A program made the translations under genes and the position numbers. Shown here piece by piece: positions 55,166 through 64,000 of a stretch of DNA of 64,000 nt (the stretch's first letter is position 1; every line of letters begins with the position of its first letter). The notes under the pieces are model-generated. The model ran no database searches and had not been told where the DNA came from. It saw only the letters and a program-made list of their open reading frames with translations. The stretch is taken from assembly GCA_035610835.1 (NCBI GenBank), contig CM069456.1, forward strand, positions 24,496,234-24,560,233, in the 5' to 3' direction. This stretch comes from Ophiura sarsii (taxonomy: Eukaryota; Echinodermata; Ophiuroidea; Amphilepidida; Ophiuridae).

Positions 55166-55186
55166 GGGGGGGGGGGGGGGGGGGGG
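55166..55186. repeat. G21 homopolymer near the DNAJA1 start
   Basis: 21 G in a row, about 220 bases before the start codon. Confidence 0.95.
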
Positions 55187-55408
55187 TTAGACACGGGACC
55201 ATATTAGTAAGTGGATTAGAGTAAACATTGTGGTGTGAAATATGCACACAAAAAGAAGCAATTTCCCTTTTTAAAATATTCATGAATATCTCATTTTGCT
55301 ACCCTTTTCACTCCAGGTTTGCCCAATAGTTGCAAATCCATAATCCTGAGCAAGTCTAAAACCTGAAGACAGCATTCACTGACTGACACGAGAGGTAACC
55401 CTAACATT

Positions 55409-55540
55409 ATGGTGAAAGAGACGGCATACTACGATACACTAGGCGTCAGCCCCACTGCAACAGAAGTAGAACTTAAAAAAGCTTATAGAAAGTTGGCGTT
55501 GAAGTATCATCCAGACAAAAACCCAGAAGATCCTGAAAAG
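55409..55540 (+). CDS. DNAJA1: DNAJA1 coding exon 1 (start of J domain)
   Basis: 44 codons from [12 protein letters not shown] to NPEDPEK, with the HPD motif, ending at donor GTATGG. The ATG is followed by the family-typical VKET. Confidence 0.95.
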
Positions 55541-58500
55541 GTATGGATAGAATTGATTTTCCCCTTGAATTCCGATCATAATAAGATGAAGTGGATAAAG
55601 GCTCATAAAGCATAATTCATCCTGTAAATATTTCGTATTTAATATTCACATCTAGCGATGTCCAATTAAAGATACTTTAAATCGTATTAGACAGTATTAG
55701 ACAAATTAGTGTATTTTGTGTATAAAATGCATAATCATGTAAACAAAAACGAGTCGGCAAGGAAATAAAGTGGCCCAATGTACAGAAATCATGGATCTAC
55801 GGCACATAATCTCCTGGCCACAGTTCGACATACGTGGGCGCACTTCGATCAGGCTGCGCATGCATGCTTCACATGCTTGAAAACTCACAAAATATCACCA
55901 ACCAACAACACCAAAGCACCCGATTGGTCATATTTAAACTGAAGCCTTTTTGTGAGAGGCAAGTTATATAGTCAATAATCGAAACAAATAATTGTCGATC
56001 ATAGTGTTACGATTTGATCAGGGTCGCTTACGCCTGGTACGTATGGCGCGTGCTGGTGCGCATGGTGTTTTGACCGCGTTCAACCTTTGGATGAACGCGA
56101 GTGCTCAGATCATGACGCTATGATCGACAATTATTTGTTTTGATTATAGTCTAGTTTACCAACAAAAAGTATCTTCAATGCAATGAATACAAATCAAAAT
56201 GTAAGAGAAGTCAGTCAAAGTATCCCCATTCTATGGTACTCTACCAATTCAGATGTAATTTTAATTAAAATAGTGTTCTGTACTTTAGTGTTATTTGATT
56301 TGTAGAACATACACAAGAACATTATATTGATAACACTTTTCTTTCTTTCCCTTTACTATTCCCAATTTATCTGATGGTCATGCAGTTCAAGCATATATCA
56401 CAGGCATATGAGGTGTTATCAGATCCCAAGAAAAGGAAAGTATACGATGATGGCGGTGAATCGGCTCTCCAGGAGGGAGGCGGAGGAGGAGGTGGAGGCT
56501 TCCACTCTCCCATGGACATATTTGACATGTTTTTCGGCACAGGTGGCAGAGGTAGTCGTGCCCAGAGGGGGAAGGACGTAATTCACCAGCTTGGTGTGAC
56601 ATTGGAAGAACTGTACAACGGTTCTCTGAGAAAACTAGCACTACAGAAGAATGTAGTGTGCGAAAAATGTGAAGGTACGTTTTTGACTGCATACAATGTA
56701 GTTTCAGATTACTTTTCAAGATTCAATTTTGATTTTTCCAGGGGTGTTTCTTCTGGAAACCAACATTATTCCCTAACCCTTATTGTGCTGTGACCAAATC
56801 CTTCCCAAAATGTGTCCAAACTTGCATCCCATTCAATTTTCCCATTATGATAGAAGGTGAAAGTACTAAGAGCTGTGAGTGTACATGTATGGGTAGAATT
56901 TCGGCGCGAATCGATTCACGTGAAGATTAGCGTAAAATCACTACCGCGTGAATCCAGGTGGATTCTCGCAAAAAAGTCCAAAACAGGACCTTGGATGACT
57001 AGTATTTGACCCTTAGTCAACAAACATGCCGAATTTGGAAGTTGTGCAAGCTTACAGCCTTATTCTTGATATTATTTTCATTAATTTCGCAATAATCCAT
57101 ATATTCTCAAAATTTGCGAGAATCCAGGATTCTCGCGAAATTATTCCGCGAGAATCTAAATGGACTCTCGCACTGCAGCGCGAATTTCTAGGCCTGATAT
57201 GTATATCTTCTGAAAATCTGATTACCCATGGGCCCTCAAATTAACATTTTCAGTTTCCCCCACACAGGTCTGTTTATTCAACAATTTATATCAATTCCAA
57301 TTCTGGATGATAGTGACAGGCCACCCAAAGCTGAAATTGGTCAGTTTTATTACCCAGCTGTCACTTCACTGTCAGATCATAATAATTACAACAGATAAAG
57401 GGAAAATACCTCCAAGATTGATGCCTGAAGATAAAATAGTCTGGCTCGCTACAAAATTGTAAGCAAGGATGGTGGACAAAATTTGTAACCTAGTATGGTG
57501 GATATTTTAGTGCTGACTGATGACCTAACACTAAAGCAGGTCCTCTGCTACCAATATTCAGGGGGTCACAGTTTGGGGTATTTGTATTGAGGAGGCACAT
57601 CACGTCTAGTGCTAAATGAAGATTGATACTACATGTACAGTATCATCTGCCCTCATAATAGTCGGACTAATTCTAATCATTTTTATTTTAAACTTGAGAA
57701 CGACATTTGTTAGAAATATGGATACATCATTTGTTGTACCATGAGAGACGTGAGAATAATTGATTCACTCTAAGTAGTGTCGAACCAATCAGAAAGCAAG
57801 AGACTAAAATACGTGAAGTGCATTGAAAGTGTCTAAGAATGCACTTCGCTGATTCGTTGTTCAGGAATTTCGGGTTCGCCGATTTTCACTGCGGGTGTTA
57901 ACAAGGGTGTTAACAAACTTGTTAACATGTTTTTAAATTATGCTTAAATTGTGAATTCTCATTTGTATTGTGTCGTGTATAAATTATGTCAATACATTGT
58001 ACATGCGTTTATTTTTTGTTTCTTGAAAACTTAGAAAAATCAATGCACTTGCGCAAATGTTGATATGCTCACAATAGCCCTCCGTGCCATTATTCACACA
58101 TCAGCATCAGCGCACGTGCATTCATTTGTCTAATTTCTCTCGAAACCACACACACACATGTATTGTCCTATACTTAATTATATCCCTGGTATTTAGAGTG
58201 AAATATTTCAGAAGTAGAGTATTTTATTTGGTTATTCAAATAAGTGTCTCTTGAAATTAACCACTCTAAACATTGTTAACTAGGCAGGTAGTGATCAGGG
58301 GGTTAATAAAGAGCATCTAATATTACAAGATGTATCGCCGCTGTCCTGTCAAAACCTCATATGTTTTTCTGGCTCTTCTGCATGTGTAAAGTAAAACTGC
58401 CCAATGGTTATGAATAAAACAGTGTTGCTTTATACATGTTCAGGAGCAAGAGGACTAACAATGTTTTGATAGATGTGTTTTGGCCCTTTGAACATGTTTA

Positions 58501-61500
58501 GAGCAGACTGCCAAAAGGTTATAGGAAGTATATAACTTCATATGCTGAAAGGCCAGATGCAGATACATTGACACGGTTTTGACAGAACAGTGAACGAATA
58601 TCTTAAGATTAGAATCCCCTGGTGTTTCCACCACACATTTTAAACTTGGGGTCGATTTGATAATCTGTGGACAAAAATGGCGAGTTCAAAATTCAAACAT
58701 AAATCATAATATGAAACATCATGGATTGAAAAATATCAAACATCAACCTTCAATTAAAACAAACGCATATCAGTCAGTCTTTAAGTACAATCTTGATGGA
58801 ATTCCTTCACTCCTATTGTCAAGTAAAGAAATGCTGCTTTAGCTTCACAGGGTCAGAATTTCGTCAAAGGTTGCGAGAATCCATTTAGATTCCTGCAAAT
58901 TATGTGTAGACAGAATATCTTTAGGACTAGGAGAATCAACTTGGATTCTTGCAACTTTACCAGTGGGAATTTTTGCGAGAATGAATTCTCCTCGAAATCC
59001 TGACCCTGGGCTTCAGTCTCAATTTTTTTTTGTAAATCCAAGCTTTCCTAAAATGAACACATTTTTTGTATATTAACACAGGTCGAGGTGGTAAGAAGGG
59101 TGCCGTTGAAAAGTGTTCCACATGCCGCGGTAGCGGAATGCAGGTGCACCTTCGTCAGCTGGGGCCGGGTATGGTGCAACAGATACAGGCAGTATGCAGC
59201 GAATGCAAAGGACAAGGGGAGAGAATCAATGCAAGAGACAGGTGTAAAACATGCCAAGGAAACAAGGTGGTTAGAGAAAGGAAGATTCTAGAAGTTCATA
59301 TAGATAAAGGTAAGCGAGCAAAGGTAGACAGGTGTTAGCGAGGGCTTGTGCCACAAGGCCTTATCTCATATAGCTGCCATTTGTTATATGGGGTTGTTCA
59401 TATGCTGAGCAATTGATAGGATACTAAATGTAACCCCGAGACGCTCTTAGTCCCACCCCTTCATCAACCTCTCCCAACCCCTCCCCTACACTAAGGCATG
59501 CCTTGCCTACACCAACCACACACTTATATGTAATGCACATCATAACATCATGTACAGACTATGTATATGTACAGCCATTAGCCAACCACTGGCACCAGTG
59601 ACCCAGTGACAGTGACCAAACCAAAGACAAACTGCTCAATTACAATATAGCTCCCAGGTCACTGACAATCGAGGATTTGGCAGCCGCATTAGCGGCTGCC
59701 AAATACGAAGTATCAGAACACATCACACACAACGGTATGGACCATCTGGTGACCGCATAGAGAAAGTGTTGGTAGATAATTGACCCGCTGAAGGGTTTCT
59801 AGAAATTGGATTCAAATAATAGTAATGGGAATTCTAGGCGATGCCAGCAGAGCTATGGTTTTCCTTGAAGTGTCATTGTATTGTCCAAATCTTAAAATAT
59901 TGCAAAATTCTCTTACCTATAGGTATGAAAGATGGTCAGAAGATAACTTATACCGGTGAGGGAGACCAAGAACCAGGTCTGCAACCGGGGGATATCATCA
60001 TTGTCTTAGACGAGAAAGAGAACAAAACCTTCCGTCGACGAGGCCAAGATTTAATCATGGGAATGGAAATAGAACTTGTGGAAGCACTGTGTGGTTTCCA
60101 GAAAGTAATTAAGACATTGGACAATAGGGAACTGCTAATAACTTCACATAAAGGTAAGATATTACAGGTGTGTCAAGTGTACTTGGTGTCCCTGGTGTTG
60201 ATCATCAATGGTGTTGGAATGTAGTGTTCCATTAAATAGACACATATCGTTGCTGTTCTGTCAAACAAACTTTTTATGTTTTTCTGGCCCTTTGTTCAGT
60301 AGGCAGGTAGTGATCAGGGGTTTAATAAAGAGCATCTCATATTTCAAGTTATATCGCCGCTGTCCTGTCAAAACCTCATATGTTTTTCTTCAGCTTGTAT
60401 AAAGTAAAACTGCCCACTGGTTATGCATAGGAAGTGTTGCTTTATACATGTTCAAGGTTTTGATGTGTTTTTGGGCCATGAAGATGTTTAGAGCAGAGTG
60501 CCCAAAGGTTATACGTAGGAAGTATTACTTTATTCGAGTGCCAAAAGGTTATACGTAGGAAGTATTACTTTATTCATGCTGAAGGGCTGGATGTAGATAC
60601 AAGTTTTGACAGAACAGGGATGATATGATGTGCTTGATTTCTTCTCTCAAAGTATTGTCACTTGCCTAAAGTAAACTATATTGTGGTTTTCTTTGGTCAA
60701 AGGGCTTATGACTCAATTATGAGTCTTTATTTGTAGAATTCACTTTTGAACTACATAGATGACACCATGGCATGGACTCATCCCTGCTAAATTGTGAATA
60801 CTGGCATAAGCACACACATCTAGAAAAGGACTGCCTAAACACTTGCGTACATGCTGTGATTGGATACAGGAGTAGAGCCATTCGTTGAATCATTTTGTCT
60901 TATGATCCCAATAATTGGTGGAAAAACATGTGCTCAAAATTTTCGGATTCTGTATTCTGTTTACGAAAGCTGCACCAGTCTGCCTGTCGTCGTGACAGTG
61001 ACATAATCTTACAAATCCAGCGTGTTATACAGCTATAGATTTTACACCCAATTGTTTGAAAGGTCATTTTTTTATTTGTGAATTGTGATCATTCAATGAT
61101 GCAGTGACCTCCTTGTCTTTTTTTTTGGGGGGGGGGGGGGGGGAGGTGGTGAAATGAACTATATGTGATTTACAATCTCCCTTGTTTGTAAGGCACAGTT
61201 TAATTTTATCAACTCTCCAAAATTGTATGAAATACATTTGCAGATTTAACACTGCCAGTGTTGCCGTTGCATAGACTACTGTTGCACCAAATTACCTGTT
61301 GCTCATCAACAATTCATAGACAAATAGGTATTCTGTAGGAGTGGAAATTTTCAAGTATTTATTTTTGGGCTTTTCAGACCGTAATTTTTTTTTTAATTCA
61401 AGAATTGAAAGTTTATTACGTAGGCTTGCAAATTACCTGTTGCTCATCAACAATTCATAGACAAATAGGTATTCTGTAGGAGTGGAAATGTTCAAGTATT

Positions 61501-62573
61501 TATTTTTGGGCTTTTCAGACCGTAATAATTTTTTTAATTCACGAATTGAAAGTTTATTACGTAGGCTTGCAAACAAATGAAATATATTTTTGTGTTTTTA
61601 TTTTCTCAGTGAGTGCTTGAAGTTAAAAAAAGCACAAAAATTAATGTGGTGTGAAAATTTCTATGTTACAGAAATCTAAACTTAGAACCAGGAAGAATGA
61701 CAAATGGATTACATTTCCCTTACTAAAATGTTAGTCTTAACACAAGTCCAAATTTGGTATACCAGCATCGTCATAATCTTTTGGCAATTACTATTGGTAA
61801 AGAGAAAACATCATGATTCTTTAGAACACCGTAAAGGTTGTGTTTTGAGCATCGTCGTAATCTTTCGGCAATTACTATTGCTGAAGTGAAAACATTAATT
61901 CTTAAGAAAACCGTAGAGATTGTGTTCAGTTCAGAGCAAGTGTACAACATTCCCTGTGTGAACATATATTGTATAAAACCTATGTATTGGATGGATGGAA
62001 AGTTGCCTAAATTTCAATATTTCATTAAGTTATAGGATATATATCATACATGTTTTTTCATGCTTAGTTATAAACAATTTACCATTGTTTTCCCCGAGGT
62101 GCAAAGACCTATGGGACACATTCACAAAGGTCGCTATTGCTTGGAGCCCTAGAAACTCCCAACAAATCCAGTGCTTAAATACAATTTCAAATTTATAACT
62201 TTCCAAATTTGTTCTGACTAATTTCTTTCCTTTCCCATTGTCCCTGTCTGTAGGTGAGGTGATCAAGCACGATGACATTAAAGTTATATTAAGCGAAGGA
62301 ATGCCGTTACACAAGCAACCGTTTGAGAAGGGCCGTCTCATCGTCCACTTCACTGTCAAATTCCCAAGTCCAAATTTTGTGGACGATGACAATCTCAAAA
62401 AATTGGAGGAGCTGCTCCCGAAACGTGACGAGTGCATCATCACGGATGAAGTGGAGGAGGTGCTGCTTCAGGATTACACCAAGAACCACCAGGCCCAATC
62501 CAACTATAGAAACGCCTACCAGGAGGATGATGAGGATGAGAGAGGCCACGGAATGCAATGCCAAACGCATTAA
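55409..62573 (+). CDS. DNAJA1: DnaJ homolog subfamily A member 1-like co-chaperone (5 exons)
   Basis: Joining 55409-55540, 56386-56674, 59082-59309, 59923-60153 and 62254-62573 gives 399 residues and a stop, close to the 397 of the human protein. All introns are GT..AG with phases 0, 1, 1 and 1. Order of parts: J domain (1-67, with HPD at 34-36, which stimulates Hsp70 ATPase); Gly-rich linker with MDIFDMFFG (about 74-98); zinc-finger region with four CxxC motifs at 136, 152, 179 and 195; and C-terminal substrate-binding and dimerisation domains ([37 protein letters not shown]). It ends MQCQTH, a CaaX-like prenylation box with His last. This is a cytosolic type I Hsp40 that delivers unfolded clients to Hsp70. 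It is closest to DNAJA1/DNAJA4 rather than DNAJA2 by eye. An AATAAA lies 84 bases after the stop. Confidence 0.95.
55976..56146. mobile_element. 171-bp palindromic MITE in DNAJA1 intron 1
   Basis: TAATCGAAACAAATAATTG and its near-complement CAATTATTTGTTTTGATTA bound it. The same family sits inside another MITE at 62780-62967. It is TA-flanked on the right. Confidence 0.8.
56386..56674 (+). CDS. DNAJA1: DNAJA1 coding exon 2
   Basis: Begins [13 protein letters not shown] after acceptor ATGCAG and ends CEKCE plus one base before GTACGT. Encodes the end of the J domain, the Gly-rich linker with eight Gly in a row, and the first zinc ligand pair. Confidence 0.95.
56899..57196. mobile_element. Inverted element with TCTCGCGAGAATC words, DNAJA1 intron 2
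   Basis: AGAATTTCGGCGCGAA near 56899 and GCGCGAATTTCT near 57180 are inverted. Between them are repeated GAATCCAGG and CTCGCGAAAT words. A relative spans about 58855-59005, with CAGAATTTCGTC and GAATTCTCCTCGAAATCCTG. Non-coding. Confidence 0.55.
58280..58600. repeat. Duplicated intronic segment (intron 2 copy)
   Basis: AGGCAGGTAGTGATCAGGGG and ATCGCCGCTGTCCTGTCAAA recur at about 60300-60620 in intron 4. The copies are diverged but collinear. No ORF is shared. Confidence 0.8.
59082..59309 (+). CDS. DNAJA1: DNAJA1 coding exon 3 (zinc fingers)
   Basis: Encodes [19 protein letters not shown] through CSECKGQG and CKTCQGNK to VHIDK, ending one base into the next codon before GTAAGC. All zinc-ligand cysteines are present. 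Confidence 0.95.
59923..60153 (+). CDS. DNAJA1: DNAJA1 coding exon 4 (substrate-binding domain)
   Basis: [20 protein letters not shown] to LLITSHK, bounded by CCTATAG and GTAAGA. Phase 1 at both ends. Confidence 0.95.
60300..60620. repeat. Duplicated intronic segment (intron 4 copy)
   Basis: Counterpart of 58280-58600. It also contains a short internal tandem repeat of GTGCCAAAAGGTTATACG-like sequence (60495-60565). Confidence 0.75.
61127..61143. repeat. G17 homopolymer after a T-run, DNAJA1 intron 4
   Basis: A T-run followed directly by 17 G. Confidence 0.95.
61290..61571. repeat. 141-bp tandem duplication, DNAJA1 intron 4
   Basis: Copies start AATTACCTGTTGCTCATC at 61290 and 61431 and are almost identical. 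Confidence 0.9.
61765..61932. repeat. 84-bp tandem duplication, DNAJA1 intron 4
   Basis: GCATCGTCATAATCTTTTGG at 61765 and GCATCGTCGTAATCTTTCGG at 61849 begin two diverged copies. Confidence 0.85.
62254..62573 (+). CDS. DNAJA1: DNAJA1 coding exon 5 and stop
   Basis: [20 protein letters not shown] to [10 protein letters not shown] and TAA. The Asp/Glu-rich stretch [11 protein letters not shown] precedes the terminal Cys, as in the family. Confidence 0.95.
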
Positions 62574-62656
62574 TATTAGATAGTATAGTAATACAAACGT
62601 ATACAGCGTGAACCAAAAAAATTGGGTCCAAAAACGGGAGAGCTGATAACTTTTGA

Positions 62657-62662
62657 AATAAA
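62657..62662 (+). terminator. Polyadenylation signal AATAAA of DNAJA1
   Basis: AATAAA 84 bases after the stop codon, the first canonical signal downstream. Cleavage would fall just before or within the start of the next MITE (62677). Confidence 0.6.
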
Positions 62663-62779
62663 GATAAAACTATGTATTACACTTTCCATGCGGCTATTAG
62701 TTTTACCATACAAAACAGATTTTTCAGGAACCTTTCTCAATGTTCGAAGTCTATCTCAAGGATTACTGAACCAATATTA

Positions 62780-62967
62780 TAATCAAAGCAAATAATTAAT
62801 TATTGATCAGAGCGTTGTGATCGGAGCGCTCGCGTTCATAAAAATGTATGCAGTCTTGCGACGCACTGCATTCCAAAACAACAGGTGCGCAACGCTCTTG
62901 TGGTCATGCAGATGTCGCACATGCGAGGGAATGATTTGAAATGATCGACAATTATTTGTTTTGATTA
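62780..62967. mobile_element. Nested palindromic MITE (TAATCAAA family)
   Basis: The termini TAATCAAAGCAAATAATT and AATTATTTGTTTTGATTA have TA at 62778-62779 and 62968-62969. The empty site CAATATTAGGCATG is at 33090. Same family as 55976-56146. Confidence 0.85.
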
Positions 62968-63017
62968 TAGGCATGTTTGTACTTATTTCAATGCATATCT
63001 CATGGGGTTTCCAAATA

Positions 63018-63445
63018 TGTGATGTGATCTGTGAAAACCCGTCGGATGTCGCAAAATGTGAAATGGGGACTATGGGTAAAACAATTTTATTTATTTTTTA
63101 AATTTTTTTTTAAAGATTTTGTTTAGAAAATTAATTTCTATTACTTTGGGTCATCACCTTTTATGAAATTTCACCTTCAAAAACTTACTAAGGTCACTTT
63201 TCTAAGTAGCCTTATAATGTTATTCTATTGAACTATGTATCTTTTATGGCCTGTTTACATGATTTCTTGTTTTGTAGCTTTTTATGACATCACAATCATC
63301 ATTCACTCATAACTTTTTTTGTAGTGATCGTAGAAAAATGATCGAAACAGTTCTGTAATCAGCACAGATTCAGCTTTCTTATGATATAAATATCTCCAAT
63401 ATGAAAAATCCCGACATGTGGCGGGTTTTCACAGATCGCATCACA
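63018..63445. mobile_element. Nested MITE with TGTGATGYGATCTGTG termini
   Basis: TGTGATGTGATCTGTGAAAA and its near-complement bound 428 bases, flanked by TA (63016-63017 and 63446-63447). The matching unfilled sequence CCAATTATGGTAAT is at 33140. Confidence 0.85.
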
Positions 63446-63540
63446 TATGGTAATGAAATTCAATAATTTTGACATTTTTGAAACATTTTGTGATTTTTTG
63501 GAATGTCGTCTGCAGACCCCTGCCGCGTGGAAAGTGTTAA

Positions 63541-64000
63541 AGTGTTATCAATTAGGAATCTAAGTTATACCAAATTCACCAATATTACACTTTCACATTT
63601 TTAAGATATGCGCAGTGATAAGGGCACAGTTTTACCTGTTTGCACTGATTAAATTACTTGGTGTAAACTCACACTGGTTGTCATTGTTTTTTGGAGTCAT
63701 AGATCACAATATACTCCCTGCTTTAATATCGGGTTGGTCAAATGCAACTTAGGATGGTTTTATCTCACAAACTGGGGCAACGATTTCTCTGACCAGGCGT
63801 GGGAAAACATTAATTTTCGAGCAGGCTAAATCAAATTTCCCTCCAAAATGGAAAATGTCTCACTATTTTTTCTTATGCATTTTTTTTTACGGAACAGCAA
63901 AATGTCCCTCCAAATGCCCATATTTCCCGGCAAGGAGCTTCCCAATTTGCCCATTTTGTCCAGGCCCGTCTCTGACAGTATTGGATCTGCAATACTGTGT
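63541..64000. other. Unassigned sequence at window end
   Basis: No gene, array or inverted pair is recognised in this stretch. Confidence 0.4.

Larger units (their letters stand above)
62677..63540. mobile_element. TTAACACTTTCC-family MITE, complete, containing two nested MITEs
   Basis: TTACACTTTCCATGCGGC starts it and GCCGCGTGGAAAGTGTTAA ends it. Removing 62780-62967 and 63018-63445, each with one TA, restores a unit of about 246 bases matching 40026-40271. Confidence 0.85.

Overview
This is an animal nuclear sequence: AT-rich, with spliced genes (GT..AG introns, one AATAAA signal) separated by many non-autonomous transposons. Nothing in it looks bacterial, plasmid or organellar. The repeats suggest a marine invertebrate, perhaps a deuterostome: CR1/L2-type LINEs, one carrying an N-terminal 2A motif as described in sea urchin non-LTR elements, tRNA-derived SINEs, and abundant TA- and TTAA-flanked MITEs. 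I cannot name the species.

Three genes are supported, all on the + strand. (1) DNAJA1-type Hsp40 co-chaperone: five coding exons between 55409 and 62573 give a complete 399-residue type I DnaJ protein. (2, 3) Two paralogues of a small membrane-anchored protein with a PPxY motif and PPQQGY repeats: copy A at 8248-18975 (120 aa) and copy B at 30869-39020 (160 aa). Each has four coding exons with identical intron phases.

The paralogues lie in a tandem segmental duplication. Block A (about 2695-19765) and block B (about 26583-40345) keep the same order of introns, old repeats and UTRs. Comparing them shows insertions made after the duplication, many with clean TA target duplications and an empty site in the sister block. 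Block B also retains more of a decayed minus-strand reverse-transcriptase ORF than block A.

Layout: 1-2600 foldback copy 1 and nested MITEs; 2600-4800 RT relic and SINE; 4833-6225 GC-rich inverted-repeat element; 7200-19200 gene A with its transposons; 19200-26580 foldback copy 2, MITEs and the retroelement C-terminal relic; 26580-40350 block B with gene B; 40700-43560 foldback copy 3, MITEs and minisatellites; 43700-47850 tRNA-like SINEs and tandem arrays; 47846 to about 51720 a nearly intact minus-strand LINE; 51880-53100 tandem repeats; 53500-62670 the DNAJA1 locus; 62677-63540 a MITE containing two further MITEs. The last 460 bases hold nothing I recognise.

The most unusual items are the LINE with a hydrophobic leader followed by a 2A recoding motif, three foldback elements whose arms are arrays of a degenerate 22-28 bp unit, an element with seven mirror-arranged GCGGACGTAC sites, an array of seven short palindromes in gene B intron 3, and the fully nested MITE stack at the right end.
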